Assembly (NCBI GenBank): GCA_903813345.2
Contig: CAIIXF020000009.1
Span: 22,469,759-22,533,758 of the forward strand
Direction of reading: 5' to 3'
Source: Owenia fusiformis
Taxonomy: Eukaryota > Annelida > Polychaeta > Sabellida > Oweniidae
Length of the DNA: 64,000 nt
Shown: one piece after another, positions 1 to 10,229 of the stretch
How the letters are laid out: each line of letters opens with the position of its first letter
How positions within the stretch are numbered: position 1 is the stretch's first letter
Notes under the pieces: generated by a model
Told to the model about the DNA's origin: nothing
Database searches by the model: none
Seen by the model: the letters and a program-made list of their open reading frames with translations, nothing else
Position numbers and translations under genes: made by a program

Positions 1-720
1 CTGAATTTCAAGATGGCGGCCAATTTTCGTAAAAAACGTAATCTTTGATAACTCACATACCAGTGAACGGATTTGGTTCAAATTTTATATGATGATGCCT
101 AGGGACACAGTTGCTATATTCGACAAAGAATTTTCAAGATGGCCACTTTATTTCAAAATGACGGCAATTTTTCGTTAAAAAACATAATCTTTGATAACTC
201 AAATACCAGTGAACGGATTTGGTTCAAATTTTATATGATGATGGCTAGGGACACAGTTGCTTTGTTCAAAAATGAATTTTCAAGATGGCCACTGAATTTC
301 AAAATTGTGGCCATTTTTCGTAAAAAAAACACAAAATTTTGATAACTCTAATACCAGCGAACACAGTAGGGACACAGTAGCTCTGTTCGAGGAAGAATTT
401 TCAAAATGGCAGCTGAATTTCAAAATGGTTGCCATTTTTCTTAATTCAAATTTTATATGCTGATACCTAGGGACACTATAGCTCTGTTCGAGAAAGATTT
501 TCAAAATGATTGCAGAGTTGGCCGCCATTTTTAGTAAAAAAGAATGTAATCTTTGATAACTCAAATTTAATTTATGGATATGGTTTACATTTTATATGTT
601 GATGCTTAGGGACAAACAAGCTCTGCTCAAGAAGGAATTTTCAAGATGGCCACTAATAATCTAAATATGTTTTTGTTCGGTGGGATTTGCTACTCCGTGG
701 AGTTGCTGTTTTTTTCTAGT
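1..720 (-). repeat. Degenerate tandem repeat, left part of a minisatellite-bearing dispersed element
   Basis: Four to five imperfect units of roughly 100-150 bp. Each carries a motif like TTTCAAGATGGC(G/C)GCC, then GTAATCTTTGATAACTC, then CCTAGGGACACAGTTGCTC; the last motif recurs near 92, 240, 366, 467 and 606. The tail (about 675-720) reads GGTGGGATTTGCTACTCCG then GTTGCTGTTTTTTTCTAG, which matches the reverse complement of 32845-32895 and also matches 3590-3640. This is therefore one member of a repeat family with three copies in the window. The short ORFs here are by-products of the repeat. Confidence 0.75.
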
Positions 721-735
721 TGAAATCTGAGTATG

Positions 736-1551
736 TATACAGGGTGTCTCAAGAAAGGACATCGAGATTTAATTGCTTATTTCTCAAATATAAGTAATAA
801 TAGGATAATTTCATAGCTACCATCTGAGAGGTTATGATGTCCTCTTTCTTATGATACCAAACTTGTCTATTTTCTTGAACGGATGACTGAGTTTTAAGCG
901 ATTTAAGTGACCATGTCAGAAATGGATTTGTGCCACTTTTTCTTTCATGAATGACTGGACAATGAGGGATTAAAATGGCTATGCCAGGATGGTTTCAGTC
1001 ACACCCTGCAGCTTCCTCCTTTGGGGTTATCTCATGGTAAAAATGTATACAACATCACCAAGAGAAGTTGATGATCTAAGGGTCAGGATTGTTGCAACAG
1101 TGGAGGATCTAAGGGGACAGAGAGACATCATCAGGGATGCAGTATTTGCAATGAGACATTTGCATTGAAAGGAATGGGGTCATGTTGAAGGACACTGGAG
1201 TTAATATAACTTTAAATGGACATTGGCATTTAAAAGTGGTGTTAAATATGATATGGGTAACTTAAATTGGAATAAATGAGTGAAAGAGTAATATCCTAAT
1301 GTTTGTTGTTGTTACATTGTTATGATGGTAAAATTAACTAATGGCTGAAAGTGGCTCAAACCCATTTCTGACATGGTCACTTAAATCCCTTATTGCTCAG
1401 GCATTTATAGAGGAAACTAGAACATTTTGGTACCATATGAAAGAGGACATAATGACATAAATGATGGTACCTGCAAGTTTTCCCTAACATTGTTCATCTT
1501 TGAGAACTTAGCAATTTAATCTCGGTTTTCTTTTTTGAGACACCCTGTATA
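736..1551 (+). mobile_element. Non-autonomous TIR DNA transposon with a decayed transposase C-terminus
   Basis: The ends are inverted copies: TATACAGGGTGTCTCAA on the left and the complement of TTGAGACACCCTGTATA on the right. Similarity continues about 40 bp inward (TCGAGATTTAATTGC against GCAATTTAATCTCG). A second inverted block lies inside (CCATGTCAGAAATGG near 911 against CCATTTCTGACATGG near 1363). A TA-type target duplication fits the flanks. A 57-codon reading frame at 1034-1204 with one in-frame TGA ends in KEWGHVEGHW, with the upstream pattern R.RI....E and RDAVFAMRH. It resembles the C-terminal tail of IS630/Tc-mariner-related transposases (R.R+..C....G.H.E). Family assignment is inference. 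Confidence 0.75.
1034..1204 (+). pseudogene. Transposase tail remnant
   Basis: This reading frame lies inside the TIR element at 736-1551. It reads TSPREVDDLRVRI, then a helical stretch ending RDAVFAMRH, an in-frame TGA, then KEWGHVEGHW and a stop. The arrangement of Arg pairs followed by a Gly-His-x-Glu-like end resembles the C-terminus common in mariner-related transposases of invertebrates. No catalytic DDE region is recognisable in the element, so it cannot be autonomous. Confidence 0.5.
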
Positions 1552-2430
1552 GAAAAGGCATCTGTCCGTCAGTGAGTTGGTCCATCAAATTATGTGTCCA
1601 TGCAATAACCAGTTTTCAGAATTTATAGGATAATGCCTTGAGGAATTTCCATTATGGTCAAAATTGTGACAATTTTTTGTAGAAAAAATAATAACAGGTA
1701 ACTCTAGTTTCCAGATTTGGTTCAGATTGTATAGGCTTATGCTTCATGGGCAGAGAATATTAGCTTATCATGGTGACCTTGTTATCTCTTATCTAGAACA
1801 ACTTTAGTTGATTGAATATTAATCATTTATCAAATATCAAAAGACGTGTTAAGTACATCAAAATATTCAGTGAAGTTCAATCTGAAAGTGTTTCTTTCAG
1901 TGCCCCATTTCATGCAGAAATTATAATTTTTTTGTGAGAAAATATGACAGCAAGAATGTCAGTCAAATAGAATAATCATGAATGTTCATAGAGTAAAGAC
2001 CTTGAGAAAGAATTTAGAGAAAGAAAGTTTTGGCATGTTTTTAAGATTTACTACATATCTAAAGATTTTTAGATGAACTCCAAGTTGCAAATAGAATTTT
2101 AATACAAAACAGTCAGCCTCGTTGGTTTATCTGAAATATATTCACAAACATTTGTAAATGTATTTAATACTTTTGTCACTTGCCGTGACAAGATTTCATT
2201 GAATAACATGACCTTAGTCACATTTGATCTATGGCAACCTTTCGGCGGCCATAGCTTCCCAAAATTGAGAGAAATTATAATATACAGCATAAGATATAGG
2301 GAGAAGCAGTATGATATAGATTTTCTGTATCGAATTCTCATGATCACCCGTGGTCAAGGTCACTGTGTGAGCCAAAAATATATTTTTACTTAAAAGTTTC
2401 AGCTCATGGGATGCTATAAGACACTAGCAG
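1552..2430. other. Intergenic, no gene seen
   Basis: AT-rich sequence. The first 60 bases (CTGTCCGTCAGTGAGTTGG, then a cap-like flank) look like a decayed edge of the GACGGACG-type repeat also seen at 3505-3650 and 33280-33310. Short overlapping ORFs on both strands at 2099-2393 have no domain character and I leave them out. Confidence 0.5.
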
Positions 2431-2439
2431 GCCGACCAA

Positions 2440-3070
2440 CTGTCCTGCAATTTGCGTATTTGTCACGCATTTGCTTACCCTGCGTGCAGAGTCTAGTTAA
2501 ACTACACTCTGCCTAGTAGAGACCTTATTACAGTTTAGTAGCCCCGCCCCCACGACGGGTACCGTAGGTGACAGTTTGGGTAATAAATCACTTCTGACCT
2601 ATGCGCTGACCTTTCTTCCACCATTCGAGCTTGAAGAAACATACGCCAAATGCATTCTAATTAAATATGAGCATGATATTGGTCAATTCAGAAGGAATGA
2701 CCATATATAGAACGTCGGTCTAATTTGGCCAACGAACACTGATTGGCGCGGTGAGTTCACAGGTTTGTTTTTAGTTTGAAAGAGTGAAGACGAAGCTCTC
2801 TTTTAAGAAGTGAAGTCAAACGAATGCAAAGGGTAGCATTTGCTGTAAAATTTGAAGTCACATCAGTTTTTTTTGCGTGACAGAATATGTCACGCAAATA
2901 CGCATTTTACCTGATTATTGTCCAGCAAAAATATTCCTGTAGAAAAACTTTCAAAAATGATCGCCGATACAGCACAAAACAGAACGCCGAAAAAGAATGA
3001 ACGCATTACGTTCGGACTTTTCACGCGGATACTGTATATGTCACGCATTTTCCCTGAAATATTAATTATG
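2440..3070 (+). repeat. Dispersed repeat G, copy 1 (ACGCATTT-rich)
   Basis: It shares blocks in the same order with 26275-26900: CCCTGCG(T/C)GCAGAGTCTAG near 2477 and 26278, GACGAA.(C)TCTCT..TAAGAAG and GAAGTC with TGCAAAGGGTAG near 2790-2835 and 26369-26427, then a zone of scattered (T)CACGCATTTT/ACGCA motifs (2880-3055 and 26700-26830). No coding capacity is evident. It is most simply an old non-autonomous transposon family. Confidence 0.6.
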
Positions 3071-3504
3071 GCCAAGCTGTTCAGATTTTGACCAATGTGT
3101 CCAAAATTTGAACAAAGGTGTTCAACATTTGCAAGTCACTCATGTTAGGTGTTCCCAAGTTGACAGGCCTGGCTAGTTACTACAACTGTGCAAGTTTCAG
3201 TCACCAAGATGAGCTACTTAAGGTTAGGGAATTAAAAAAGGTAACTTCATTTTTTGAATGCTTCTTGTTTCCAATCCTAGCTTCCGTCCGTGATGGTCCT
3301 ATATTTGCAGTGATATCTGGTTAAATCCTCAATTTTTCAATGAGGAGTAGTATATACATGTACTATGAACTGAACACTGTATTTCTTGAACTAACAGTGT
3401 GATATATATAAAGTACCACATGCAGTTTGGACATGAATCAATTTAATAAGGTTTTATCGAATCTACATATGTAGTATGCATTAAGTTGTTCGATAATGAA
3501 TGAA

Positions 3505-3650
3505 GATATAGGGAACGTCTCCGTCTGTCAGTACGTATGTCCGAACATACATCTGTCTGTCCGTTTGTTTGTAAAAATGCAAGCCATGGCTGTTCAATGG
3601 GATGTGCTACGCTTTGGCGTTGCTGTTGTCTAGTTAGATTATTGTAACAT
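3505..3650 (-). repeat. Copy of the minisatellite-bearing element lacking the central units
   Basis: In reverse complement it matches the two ends of the 32840-33370 copy: the ATAGGGAA..TCCGTC.GTC flank with GTCCG repeats, and the AAATGCAAGCCATGGCTGTT-type block followed by GATGTGCTACGCTTTGGCG and GTTGTCTAGTT. The 'AAGATGGC' units seen in the other copies are missing. Confidence 0.65.
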
Positions 3651-4445
3651 ATGAAACAACTTTAACAAGGGAACTCCTCAATGTTTTTTATATACACACT
3701 ATATATTTATTGATTTAATTTATTCCAGATTACAATAGCAAGTTGGCAAGAGATTTTAATGTGAAAATAATAAATTCCCATAAATATCTGAACATGAGGA
3801 GGTAGTTCCAAATATCTGTTTTCAAAGGTGAAATCTGATAAATTGGACAATAATTCCACTTTGCAGTATTATTATCTTCAATATTTCTGGGTGTTGTGTC
3901 AATAAAATGGGCATCCACAGGATTTAGGTCAAACCTTTAAGCCTCATTGATTATCAAATAATACATAGTAGTACATTGTATATGATATAAAGTCTCTGTT
4001 CCAAAAGTATCGTTGTTCTCGCTCTGATGTTTGTGGCAGTACTAGATATACTAATCTTCATAATATAGATTTCTGAAGTCCTTTCATGTGCATGACTGTT
4101 ATGTCCTCAATGTTTCTTGGATGTTGTTCTCAGCTTTTATTATCAGATGTTGTTGGTGGTGGGAAGTCACTGTTCCAAGAATCTCTGTGCAATCGCCATT
4201 GTCCATTCTCCTTGCGCCATACTTCAACGGTTCTACAAAGCGCAATGTTACAGGATCGATGTGAATGAATTGTTTTCTGCATTTATCTTCAATATTTCCA
4301 CTATAGACTGTAAGATATCGATCTAAAGTTATACCTTATTTTTTTAATTTGATTACAGATCATCATTTTTCATGTAAAAGTGATGTAAAAGTCGGGAAAT
4401 CTTAAAAAGAAACAAGAAAGTTCATGAAATTGACGATCGCTAATT
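3651..4445. other. Intergenic, nothing recognised
   Basis: AT-rich, with stop codons throughout all frames apart from ORFs of 60-70 codons that show no domain character. I see no repeat shared with the rest of the window. Confidence 0.4.
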
Positions 4446-4449
4446 AGTA

Positions 4450-4540
4450 AAATGTCGAAACAAAACTCTGAAACGTGAACATTTCCTTCATTCATTATGG
4501 ATTATTTTGAGATAATATTAGCTTGAGATATGATGGCAAA
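4450..4540 (+). repeat. Dispersed repeat H, copy 1
   Basis: About 85 bp nearly identical to 7938-8022: AAATGTCGAAACAAAACTCTG, GTGAACATTTCCTTCATT, TTTTGAGATAATATTAG, ending TATGATG. The flanks differ, so the shared block is a dispersed element or a short duplication. Confidence 0.7.
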
Positions 4541-4664
4541 TGAAGAACATGTTATAGACATACGTGAGTTGGTCAACCTGCTTGCCATCTATTGTACACT
4601 TGATGAAATATGTCGCCAGGAAGGAGTCTTCCCCTATCTTCACCACCTCATGTACTTTGCTATG

Positions 4665-4790
4665 CAATTGATGCCTTTCATGGAAGGTCTTAAACACTGC
4701 AGCAATGGCTGAAATGTAAAGAATTTGATGAAGTATGTTCCCAGCTAAGAGTCTTCACCACCTCATGTACTTTGCTGTGCAATTGACTTT
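4665..4790 (+). repeat. Duplicated segment, copy 1 (paired with the satellite flank)
   Basis: It contains CAATTGATGCCTTTCA, GGAAGGTCTTAAACACTGCA, AATGGCTGAAATGTAAA and CTTCACCACCTCATGTACTT. The same order recurs at 5293-5412, immediately before the 40-bp satellite, so this segment probably marks the ends of one duplication or of the satellite-bearing element. Confidence 0.7.
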
Positions 4791-5292
4791 TTGCGATCAG
4801 AATTCAGGAATTTTGTTTATGGATACTGTTGCCACGTATTTTTCATCTTATTGGTGTGACGTCATATAGAAATGATATTAGACATGATGACATGAATCAC
4901 GAAATGGCAGACACGTGGCAGTTTTGAGCTAAAAATATTGTCGTTTCTTTGTCGGATATTTACCAGGTATGCCGATTTGACTAGATCATGAGTATATCTA
5001 TATATGCGCGAAGTTTGGGTGAAATTCATACTAAACATCGATGCCTATAAGCGCCCCCGTTTTTGTCAAAATCAGGGGGCGCTTAACCGCTATCTAAATC
5101 ATGTCAGTAAGATCTTGGACTTGGTATGTGCTTAGCATGAATGTTGATCTAGTCAAATCGAACGCTTTCATGAAAAATAAATCAATAAAGCACGAAATAT
5201 AGAAGATAATCTCTCAAAATCAAGCATCTAAAGCTGAGTGGCCTAATTGTGACGTCACTAAAAGATAGAATCCATTCGGTGACCGCAAATCA

Positions 5293-5412
5293 TCAATTGA
5301 TGCCTTTCAGGGAAGGTCTTAAACACTGCATTAATGGCTGAAATGTAAAAAATTCAAATGATATCATGTGATGAAGTCCCCAGCTAAGCATCTTCACCAT
5401 CTCATGTACTTA
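5293..5412 (+). repeat. Duplicated segment, copy 2, abutting the 40-bp satellite
   Basis: Copy of 4665-4790 with a small insertion (TTCAAATGATATCATGTG). It ends CATCTCATGTACT directly before the first satellite unit. Confidence 0.7.
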
Positions 5413-6650
5413 CATGCACCCAGCATAAGTCATCTGATACATACGCCTTTTACATGCACCCAGCATAAGTCATCTGATACATACACCATTTACATGCACC
5501 CAGCATAAGTCATCTGATACATACGCCTTTTACATGCACCCAGCATAAGTCATCTGATACATACACCATTAACATGCACCCAGCATAAGTCATCTGATAC
5601 ATACGCCTTTTACATGCACCCAGCATAAGTCATCTGATACATACACCATTTACATGCACCCAGCATAAGTCATCTGATACATACGCCTTTTACATGCACC
5701 CAGCATAAGTCATCTGATACATACCCCTTTTACATGCACCCAGCATAAGTCATCTGATACATACGCCTTTTACATGCACCCAGCATAAGTCATCTGATAC
5801 ATACCCCTTTTACATGCACCCAGCATAAGTCATCTGATACATACACCATTTACATGCACCCAGCAAAAGTCATCTGATACATACACCATTTACATGCACC
5901 CAGCATAAGTCATCTGATACATACACCATTTACATGCACCCAGCATAAGTCATCTGATACATACGCCTTTTACATGCACCCAGCATAAGTCATCTGATAC
6001 ATACACCATTTACATGCACCCAGTATAAGTCATCTGTTACATACGCCTTTTACATGCACCCAGCATAAGTCATCTGATACATACACCATTTACATGCACC
6101 CAGCATAAGTCATCTGATACATACGCCTTTTACATGCACCCAGCATAAGTCATCTGATACATACACCATTTACATGCACCCAGCATAAGTCATCTGATAC
6201 ATACGCCTTTTACATGCACCCAGCATAAGTCATCTGATACATACGCCTTTTACATGCACCCAGCATAAGTCATCTGATACATACACCATTTACATGCACC
6301 CAGCATAAGTCATCTGATACATACACCATTTACATGCACCCAGCATAAGTCATCTGATACATACATCTTTTACATGCACCCAGCATAAGTCATCTGATAC
6401 ATACGCCTTTTACATGCACCCAGCATAAGTCATCTGATACATACGCCATTTACATGCACCCAGCATAAGTCATCTGATACATACACCATTTACATGCACC
6501 CAGCAAAAGTCATCTGATACATACATCTTTAACATGCACCCAGCATAAGTCATCTGATACATACATCTTTTACATGCACCCAGCATAAGTCATCTGATAC
6601 ATACGCCTTTTACATGCACCCAGCATAAGTCATCTGATACATACGCCTTT
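5411..6650 (+). repeat. 40-bp satellite array, 31 units without length change
   Basis: Each unit is exactly 40 bp. It starts TACATGCACCCAGCATAAGT, continues CATCTGATACATAC, and ends in a variable hexamer. 31 consecutive units give exactly 1240 bp. Differences are almost confined to the last six bases (GCCTTT, ACCATT, CCCTTT, ATCTTT, one hybrid GCCATT) and to rare changes (CAGCAAAAGT in units 12 and 28, CAGTATAAGT in unit 16). The first seven units alternate GCCTTT and ACCATT, which points to an 80-bp dimer as the amplified unit. There is no unique spacer sequence, so it is not a CRISPR array. Confidence 0.97.
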
Positions 6651-6725
6651 TACGTCCACTAGCATGAGTCATCTGATACATACGCCTTTTACGTCCACTA
6701 GCATGAGTCATCTCATATTCACCCA
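6651..6725 (+). repeat. Two diverged 39-bp units at the satellite edge
   Basis: Units at 6651-6689 and from 6690 start TACGTCCACTAGCATGAGTC and are one base shorter than the main unit. They keep CATCTGATACATACGCCTTT (first copy). They look like older edge units that escaped homogenisation. Confidence 0.85.
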
Positions 6726-6888
6726 GGATATTTTTCTTGCAAAGAGCACGATGCTTTCATTTCTAAGCACCAAAAGATATAATTTAACACCTATAATATG
6801 TGTTACTTTGTTGGTCTTCATCTTGTAAAAGTATTTTATTTTTACTAGTACCAAACAAAAATTTCAAAAAGGCCTTAGTTAAGCTTTA

Positions 6889-7133
6889 ATGTCCTGTTTA
6901 AGAACCCCTATTCTAACTATTGAAATGGATTCTAGCAATACTCACCAACATGAATCTTCTTCTTGAGACTGATCAATCAACTTGAGTTCTTCTGAGAAAA
7001 TGAGGATTTCGGTAAGGGTGCCATTGACTTATAATGGGGATGCAATTGATTTCATCCTGTATCTACAGTAAATATGGTGAGTATTGCTAGAATCCATTTT
7101 CAAAAGTCAAAATAGGTGTTCTAAACAGGATAT
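6889..7133. mobile_element. MITE with about 55-bp terminal inverted repeats
   Basis: The left end (ATGTCCTGTTTAAGAAC..CCTATT, then GGATTCTAGCAATACTCACC) is the reverse complement of the right end (GGTGAGTATTGCTAGAATCC, then AATAGGTGTTCTAAACAGGATAT). It is about 245 bp with no coding capacity. Target duplication is not certain. Confidence 0.8.
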
Positions 7134-7227
7134 TGGACTTGCTTGTTAGAACTTTTCGTTGGTACTTATTTTATGCTAATCATTTGAACAAACGATTTGA
7201 TATCCAGGAGTTCATAAGAGCACTCTG

Positions 7228-7440
7228 GTTAGTTACCTTGTCTAGTGAAAGCAGGAGGATATCCTGGAGGAAAGGCTTTGCAATCTGTTGAGTACATGTC
7301 CTCAACAAACTTATCCCAATCTCTTCCTGGAATATTCCATCTTCTGTCAAACTCATCATGGTTAGCCTGGGCAATCTCTTCTAATGCTTTGATATCTCCC
7401 ATAGTGCAGTATTCCTTGTCTGTGTTGAACTTGTTTCGTG
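7228..7440 (-). CDS. Orphan exon-like coding segment, unrecognised
   Basis: Read on the minus strand from about 7440 down to 7228, one frame is open. It gives a protein-like stretch of about 65 residues, with blocks KFNTDKEYCTMGDIKALEE, then FDRRWNIPGRDWDKFVEDMY, then CKAFPPGYPPAFTRQ. It ends at AGACAAG followed by GTAACT, a fair splice donor (near 7228). A stop codon lies just upstream in frame and the acceptor is unclear. The composition (aromatic, acidic, several Pro-Gly) looks coding rather than random. I do not recognise the family and find no partner exons nearby. It could be an exon of a gene with very large introns or a duplicated relic. Confidence 0.3.
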
Positions 7441-7937
7441 TACTTTAACTGTGCTTGGCAGTATCAGTGTCCTCGACATGAAGTGCCAGTAGCCTTTCAA
7501 TAGATAAATTCTTGGGTTTTAAACGAAAAATTGAATGCGTTTAAACAAGGTCTGATTGATATGTCAATCTCCTACATATGTTCTTGTTAAAGGCCATCAG
7601 ATGAAAAATCAAATACCGTATTCGCCATAAAAGCACCCAGGGCACTTTTGAAATTGAAATTCCCAATGTAACTCATTACAAAGAGCGCCCATATATGAAC
7701 GAAGTAAAAAATTCCCCAGGAATTTCATGTATGAGAATTTTTCTTGCAAAAAATTACTTATTTGCAACATCAAATCGAAAGTAACAGCATATTTTTACAA
7801 TAATGATATGCATCATTATTGGAGAGAATATGGTAAAGATCGCAAAAATAATATTTAACTATATTGACAGTGATTGAAGAACTCCATAGCAGAGCCCCTT
7901 GAGGTGAAGGAAGTCGGTGACACTGACTATTTAGAAA

Positions 7938-8022
7938 AAATGTCGAAACAAAACTCTGAAATGTGAACATTTCCTTCATTTATTATGGACTATTTTGAGA
8001 TAATATTAGTTTAGTATGATGT
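7938..8022 (+). repeat. Dispersed repeat H, copy 2
   Basis: Near-identical to 4450-4540 over about 85 bp (AATGTCGAAACAAAACTCTG ... TTTTGAGATAATATTAG ... TATGATG). Only a few substitutions separate the two copies. Confidence 0.7.
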
Positions 8023-8029
8023 GGGAAGC

Positions 8030-9231
8030 ACCACTGAGAGATATTTATTGGGAGGATGCATCGAATTGCAAAATGCGTCACATTTTCTGCATTTTAGTGT
8101 AAGCACTCTATTATCGCCCACTATATTTCTTTGGAAATTACATTTTTTCTGATATATTCATTAATACTTAGTCATTCCTCGAAATTTCTTGAGCTCTGTG
8201 AAGTGGGGTGGGCCCTTAATACAGCGATTATGGTATGTTTTGCTTGAGATCATGTAGATCAGTGTCACTTTGCCTTGTAAAATGTTTTAAGAAATCTATC
8301 AAGAGTTTATTTATTACTTGGTGCTTAGTATGTGTACCAAAAAAAATTAACCCACTTCTGGGGCTGGCCTTTATTACACTAATGGATAAAGGGGGTAGTT
8401 TTCCCAGTCCTAGGCAGTGTTTTCAACACTGTTTTGGGGTTCTTTTATTTACTCTTTGTCTTTGCATTCTGTTCATGGCATTAGCTGCATAATTGATTAA
8501 CTTAAATGTATGATATTTGTGAACAGGCACATTTTGGGTATTATGTTTACCCCTGAGTCATTTGCAAACATTCTAATTTTTCAAGCTGTCACTTTTTCAC
8601 ATTTAGTTCACATGTACCATGCGAGCACCATGCGAGCAACAAATATTTGCATAAAAAAGTTTGCACCCACCTGAGAAAAAATTCTGGGGAGATCACTGTG
8701 TTTGTTATGTGTTAGCTATATTTTGTATAATTACATGTAATTTATGAATATGTACCTTGTCTGCCCTAATACCTAATATTCTAGAATCTTCAGTGAAGTT
8801 ATAATGTGTATGGTGGCATGTAATCTTGCCACAAACGTTAATAGTTAACCAAATGATCTTTAACATCCAGTAGCCTTTCAAAAGAGCATTGATCATTTCT
8901 GAAGTGAAATTAAATAAAGTTTTTTGTTATATTTTAGTAAAAGGACAACTTGCTTAACTTGTATTGACTTCCATTGTATTTTAAAGTAATACTGCATGTT
9001 TTATTGTCTTATCAGCAGATTTCAGCATGCCTCTAAAGGTGTTACTTAAAGAAGTGATTACCACATGCATCTTAAAGCAGATATGAAATGGTATTTTTAA
9101 CCTAAAGGAATCAATATAATTTTTTGATAAATGCATTTGGACATGTTTTCTCATCAGAAATGTGAAAATTATTTCACTCTAACGATCGTTATAGCTGCTT
9201 AATAAGCAATATTCGAATTGGTTGTGACATT
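8030..9231. other. Intergenic, no gene seen
   Basis: AT-rich. Includes GCGAGCACCATGCGAGCA (direct repeat near 8620) and no persuasive ORF. The 85-codon frame at 8235-8492 is low-complexity Cys/Leu/Phe sequence without a domain and I do not call it. Confidence 0.4.
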
Positions 9232-9428
9232 ATTGGCCCCCACGTGATCTCTCACTGGCCCCCACGTGGCCCGTTTTGGTCCATTGGATCATGACGTCAT
9301 AATGCCAAAATGTATTGTTATTTGTTTACACAACAATCCTATGGTTGCCGTGACGTTGTGATCACTAAGGAATCAATAAACCAAAGCTATATTTTGTATA
9401 TGACGTCACTAATCACGTGGGGGCCAAT
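9232..9428. mobile_element. Short foldback element bounded by perfect 17-bp inverted repeats with CACGTG
   Basis: ATTGGCCCCCACGTGAT at 9232-9248 is the exact reverse complement of 9412-9428. A further GGCCCCCACGTGG copy lies at 9258, and TGACGTCA occurs at 9293 and 9401. It is about 197 bp, non-coding, and noticeably more GC-rich than its surroundings. A MITE is the simplest reading. Confidence 0.65.
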
Positions 9429-9429
9429 T

Positions 9430-10110
9430 TGATTGATCAGTTAGTTCTATTTCGCTATCTATGACCGTTAGCAGTTATCTAACATTTATTTTATAATGGC
9501 TATCTCAAGAACTCTACGTTGGGCTTACAATGGAGAAAACCGCATTTTTGTAGCTACAAGTTGAGAAAAGCTATTTCAGTTGTCCTTTAAGCTTAATCAG
9601 ATACATCCATTGTCAGATACATCTGTAATCAGATACATTCAGTTGTAGCAATGTTAACTAATTCTTTATGAAATATAAAGACATTTATAAAATGTCTTTT
9701 TAAAACTTTATAAAATAATTTCGACTTTGAGACAGGGAAGATGCAAACAACCTACCCACATGTTTTTTCTAAAATGTTTTCTGATTTTCAACCCCTTCCA
9801 CCCTTGCTTTTTAATTTCTCTTGCATCAATATGTTGTGTTTTGACACACAGTTAACACATTTAAAGGACTCCTTTAAACCCCTTTTATCATCTCTAGAAG
9901 TGATTTTCCTGGAGGTAATGCATTGATCTAATATATGCACATGTTTAAATCCATAGAAAATAGCAAAAATCCAACATATGACTGTCCGGAATCTGTTGCT
10001 ATACTTTCCCTCCTCCTTTAGAATTAGCAGATGATTAGTCTTAACTTAGAGATAAAGTTAATGCTAATTTGTATTTTGAATCGGTGATTTTTGATATACT
10101 TCTCCTTCCT
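9430..10110. other. Intergenic, nothing coding
   Basis: AT-rich. A small direct repeat (TCAGATACAT three times within 9597-9645) is the only structure seen. Confidence 0.4.
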
Positions 10111-10112
10111 TC

Positions 10113-10225
10113 TGCCATTGTCACATTTTCTCTCATTTTTTATTATACCAGCACCTGGCTGATGAGTATTTTTTCAAAATTGCAATCAGTTTTTAACAAA
10201 AAATTTATCAGCCAGATGCCATTGT
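10113..10225. mobile_element. Diverged foldback MITE related to 18130-18270
   Basis: GCCATTGTCACATTTTCTC, then GGCTGATGAGTATTTT, and the near-complement AAAATTTATCAGCC with AGATGCCATTG, correspond in order to the ends and inner arms of the cleaner copy at 18130-18270. Divergence is high, so limits are approximate. Confidence 0.45.
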
Positions 10226-10229
10226 TAAA

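Noticed and set aside
5411-6650. CRISPR-like repeat array
   Set aside because: Units are contiguous 40-bp repeats without unique spacers, and the genome is eukaryotic. It is a satellite.
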